NCBI GenBank assembly: GCA_017411665.1
Contig: JAFQPT010000140.1
Span: forward strand, 1-8,223
Direction: 5' to 3'
Origin: Oscillospiraceae bacterium
GTDB taxonomy: Bacteria > Bacillota_A > Clostridia > Oscillospirales > Oscillospiraceae
Length of the DNA: 8,223 nucleotides
This document shows, one piece after another, positions 6,072-8,223 of this stretch. Each line of letters begins with the position of its first letter. Positions within the stretch are counted from its first letter, which is position 1. Under the pieces are notes generated by a model that saw only the letters and a program-made list of their open reading frames with translations, searched no databases and was not told the DNA's origin. The position numbers and the translations under genes were made by a program.

Positions 6072-7868
6072 ATGTACAGCAGAATCAAACGCGTCATAGC
6101 GGCGGTATTGCTTATGACATGCCTCGTCCTTCCCGTTCAGGTCAGCGCGGCAGACAGCGGAGCAGGTACGATGCTGGAAAGCAAGCGCACATTCGTTGCT
6201 CCGGGCTTTTCATCCTATGCCCGCAGCTATGGGGAAGATGACGGTCTGCAGCAAAAGGGATTTAGTCTGGAGCTCTCGCCGGATAGTGAGGTCTATCCCA
6301 TCGTAATGGCCTGCGATACCATCTGGGGCGGTATGACCATGGACGATGTGGTCAGCTACGCAGAGCGGATGGGGTACAATGTCGTCGGTGCGGTCAATAC
6401 GTCCTTTTTCTACAGTCCCGGTGTGCCCATTGGGATTGTGGTGGAAAAGGGTAGGCTCAGAGCATCGGATGACGGCTTGAATGCCTTTGCGATTATGGAG
6501 GACGGCTCATATTACATTGCAAGAGACCCCGAAACGGAGCTTACCTTACACAATGCTGCGTGGGGCGAAGAGCCGCTGCGCGTTGACCATTTGAATAAGC
6601 TGTTTCGGGACGATACGCTGCATTTATATACATCCGCGTACTCCACGGTCAGTACCCGTGTAGGAAAGGATGAGACGGCGTGGGCGGTTCGTCTGCTGAT
6701 TGAGGAAGGAGACCTGAAGCTAAAGGGAAGCGTTCGGCTGACGGTAACGGAAGTGCTTCCTGTTGTGCAGGCAGTACCCATCGGAGATGAATATATGATT
6801 CTGACGGCCTCTGCAGAAGGCCCTTATGCCGATTTATGGCAGCAGTTTGCGGTAGGAGACACCGTTACGCTCCAAACCGATTGCTCCGATGAAAAACTGA
6901 TACAGGCGGCTTATATCACAGGCTGCGGAGATATTCTGGTGGAAAACGGAAGAATTGCGGATTCCACGGACTGGATGCACAACATTGCAGGGCATAATCC
7001 CCGTACTATGGTAGGCTGGCGGTCGGACGGAACTCTGGTAATGTATGTTGCAGACGGGAGAGACCCCGGCACGGCAGAGGGACTGACTCTGCGGATGGCG
7101 GCAGAGGAGATGCTGCGGCAGGGCTGTGTGTTTGCTGTTAACATGGATGGCGGCGGTTCTTCGATTGTAGGAGTGCGGCAGCCCGGAGACTACACCGTTA
7201 CACCGCTGAACGCCCCATCTGACGGTGGACAGCGACAGTGTGCGGCGTATCTGCTGCTTGTTACAGACGATCGGGCGGATGGCGCAGCAAAATATTGGCA
7301 TTTGAAACAGAACGGTCTGCAGGTTTTGCCGGGGCAGACGGTACATTTGAGTGTATATGGCACAGATGCGGCCTTGTATCCTGCGGTGAATCAGCCGCAG
7401 CAGCTGATTTTTTCCGATAGAAGAGGCTTATTGGAAGGAAATGTGTTTATAGCACCCGAACAGGGCGGAGCACACCGCATTACTGTGTGGGGCGGCGAGG
7501 CCTTCGGGGAAGGGGACATCCGTGTCATTGCGGAACCGACCGTGCTGAAAATAACAGACCGATTCGGAAGAAAGCCCGATGCGGTGGTTTTGGAGCAGGG
7601 GGAACCTCTGCGTTTGCGTATTGTTGCTTCTCACCACGGCAAGGTGATTCCTGCGGACAATACGGCGATTCGGTATGAAATGTCCGCACCGCTGGGAAAG
7701 GTAGACGAACAGGGTGAGTTCATTGCGGATGCCTTACCGGGAACGAGCGGAACTCTTACCATGCGAATCGGCAGCTACACCCAGCAGCTGCAGGTCACGG
7801 TCATCAATTCCCGAACAGATGCCTCGGCCCATCGTATGAAAACCGCTTTGGATTTCCTGTCAGACTGA
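6072..7868 (+). CDS. Secreted phosphodiester glycosidase family protein (NAGPA domain)
   Basis: The protein has 598 residues. An N-terminal signal peptide (positive MYSRIKR, hydrophobic core about 8-21, likely cleavage after VSA at 26) suggests export. Residues about 104-397 match the NAGPA/phosphodiester glycosidase domain, named after the mammalian enzyme that removes GlcNAc from a phosphodiester. Hallmarks are GAVNTSFF (106-113), GHNPRTMVGW (307-316), VADGRDPGTAEGLTL (326-340) and the strongly conserved AVNMDGGGSS (355-364). Residues about 400-580 are beta-rich and resemble two Ig-like or bacterial Ig-type modules, which may bind glycans or the wall. There is no LPXTG motif or C-terminal membrane segment, so the protein is probably released or held non-covalently. 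The start has an ideal AAAGGAGG 7 bases upstream. With only 23 bases after lysR and no visible promoter between, it is likely in the lysR transcript. The natural substrate, perhaps a phosphodiester-linked sugar of a surface polymer, is unknown. Confidence 0.88.
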   Translation: MYSRIKRVIAAVLLMTCLVLPVQVSAADSGAGTMLESKRTFVAPGFSSYARSYGEDDGLQQKGFSLELSPDSEVYPIVMACDTIWGGMTMDDVVSYAERMGYNVVGAVNTSFFYSPGVPIGIVVEKGRLRASDDGLNAFAIMEDGSYYIARDPETELTLHNAAWGEEPLRVDHLNKLFRDDTLHLYTSAYSTVSTRVGKDETAWAVRLLIEEGDLKLKGSVRLTVTEVLPVVQAVPIGDEYMILTASAEGPYADLWQQFAVGDTVTLQTDCSDEKLIQAAYITGCGDILVENGRIADSTDWMHNIAGHNPRTMVGWRSDGTLVMYVADGRDPGTAEGLTLRMAAEEMLRQGCVFAVNMDGGGSSIVGVRQPGDYTVTPLNAPSDGGQRQCAAYLLLVTDDRADGAAKYWHLKQNGLQVLPGQTVHLSVYGTDAALYPAVNQPQQLIFSDRRGLLEGNVFIAPEQGGAHRITVWGGEAFGEGDIRVIAEPTVLKITDRFGRKPDAVVLEQGEPLRLRIVASHHGKVIPADNTAIRYEMSAPLGKVDEQGEFIADALPGTSGTLTMRIGSYTQQLQVTVINSRTDASAHRMKTALDFLSD

Positions 7869-7894
7869 AAACTTACGGGAAGATTCTGTGTGCA

Positions 7895-7918
7895 GGGTAG
7901 TATTTTTTTGGACTATCC
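7895..7918. repeat. Inverted repeat just upstream of the -10 box of the last gene
   Basis: GGGTAGT (7895-7901) and ACTATCC (7912-7918) are complementary at 6 of 7 positions, with a G-T pair at the seventh, around a 10-base T-rich centre. The repeat occupies the -35 region of the next promoter, a place where a repressor or activator could act. It could also be a chance repeat. Confidence 0.3.
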
Positions 7919-7920
7919 AG

Positions 7921-7926
7921 TATAAT
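7921..7926 (+). promoter_or_regulatory. Candidate -10 box for the last gene
   Basis: TATAAT is a perfect -10 consensus 34 bases before the ATG at 7961. No convincing -35 box is found 16-18 bases upstream, so the promoter may be weak or depend on an activator. Confidence 0.45.
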
Positions 7927-7960
7927 AAAAATAGATTTATATGTAACAGGAGGGAAACAA

Positions 7961-8223
7961 ATGAAGGTTTTGACAACCGGACTTTGCGCAGAATATAACT
8001 TTGGCTGTCCGTCCATTCTCCACGGTATGGAAGTGCTGCTGCACGCACTGTATGGGGAAGACGCGGAGATGGTCAACTATCAGACCACTGTTCCCGATCC
8101 CGTTTCCGTTGAGGATATGGGATTTGTGACCAAAACCAACAATACCGATTACAATACTCTGCTGAAAACCTGGAAAACAGGGAAGGGCACTTCCGAAGAT
8201 TTGGAACTGATCCGTGATCTGGA
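7961..8223 (+). CDS. Probable polysaccharide pyruvyl transferase family protein, N-terminal part (runs off the right edge)
   Basis: The open frame starts at ATG 7961 and continues without a stop to the window end, giving 87 complete codons. The ribosome binding site AGGAGGG (7948-7954) is 6 bases from the ATG and very strong. The N-terminus MKVLTTGLCAEYNFGCPSIL shows a beta strand followed by an N-x-G-containing loop and a helix (HGMEVLLHALYG). This is the layout of polysaccharide pyruvyl transferase family proteins (CsaB-like), which begin with a strand and an asparagine/glycine loop followed by a 'G' helix. Such enzymes add pyruvate ketals to cell-wall or exopolysaccharide sugars, though many family members have other or unknown roles. 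The catalytic C-terminal half is outside the window. The secreted glycosidase next door fits a surface-glycan setting. The family call rests only on the N-terminal pattern. Confidence 0.55.
   Translation, partial: MKVLTTGLCAEYNFGCPSILHGMEVLLHALYGEDAEMVNYQTTVPDPVSVEDMGFVTKTNNTDYNTLLKTWKTGKGTSEDLELIRDL

Noticed and set aside
7869..7910. Possible terminator after the glycosidase gene, before the T tract at 7903-7909
   Set aside because: The best stem (ACTTAC at 7871-7876 with GTAGT at 7897-7901) has only five pairs, a bulge and a loop of about 20 bases, so it is too weak to call.

Overview
The window looks like chromosomal DNA of a low-to-mid-GC Firmicute, most likely a Clostridia member (Oscillospirales/Ruminococcaceae-like). 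Supporting signs are strong AGGAGG-type ribosome binding sites, a Firmicutes-type DnaE C-terminus, tandem CNNM/CorC 'hemolysin family' genes, a possible Spo0A box and Firmicutes-style intrinsic terminators. The genus cannot be fixed from the sequence alone. I see no RNA genes, insertion sequences, CRISPR arrays or prophage genes.

Layout. (1) Positions 1-686 hold the C-terminal 227 residues of the replicative DNA polymerase III alpha subunit (dnaE). (2) A 152-base intergenic leader carries a weak terminator, a candidate promoter, a 0A-box-like palindrome and a terminator-like hairpin just before the next gene. (3) Two tandem, overlapping paralogues of the CNNM/CorC family (839-2119 and 2116-3372) form one operon, probably for divalent-cation (Mg2+/Co2+) transport. 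(4) Two adjacent strong bidirectional terminators (3375-3446) separate this operon from the convergent gene putP. (5) putP (4975 down to 3455, minus strand) encodes a sodium/proline-type symporter. (6) A 197-base AT-rich divergent regulatory region lies between putP and a LysR-type regulator gene (5173-6048). It holds promoters for both directions and several inverted repeats, one with the T-N11-A layout of LysR sites. (7) A secreted phosphodiester glycosidase (NAGPA-domain) gene (6072-7868) follows 23 bases after lysR and is probably co-transcribed with it. (8) A new promoter at about 7921 precedes a gene cut off by the window end, whose first 87 residues resemble the N-terminus of polysaccharide pyruvyl transferase family proteins.

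How the genes may work together. The CNNM pair is a self-contained cation-transport unit. The LysR regulator probably controls itself and may control the divergent putP. The glycosidase, and the partial gene if its assignment is right, suggest that cell-surface or extracellular glycan processing begins at the right-hand side. Most of the window is ordinary housekeeping and transport content. The least explained parts are the regulatory segments at 687-838 and 4976-5172. I found no clear previously undescribed multi-gene system.
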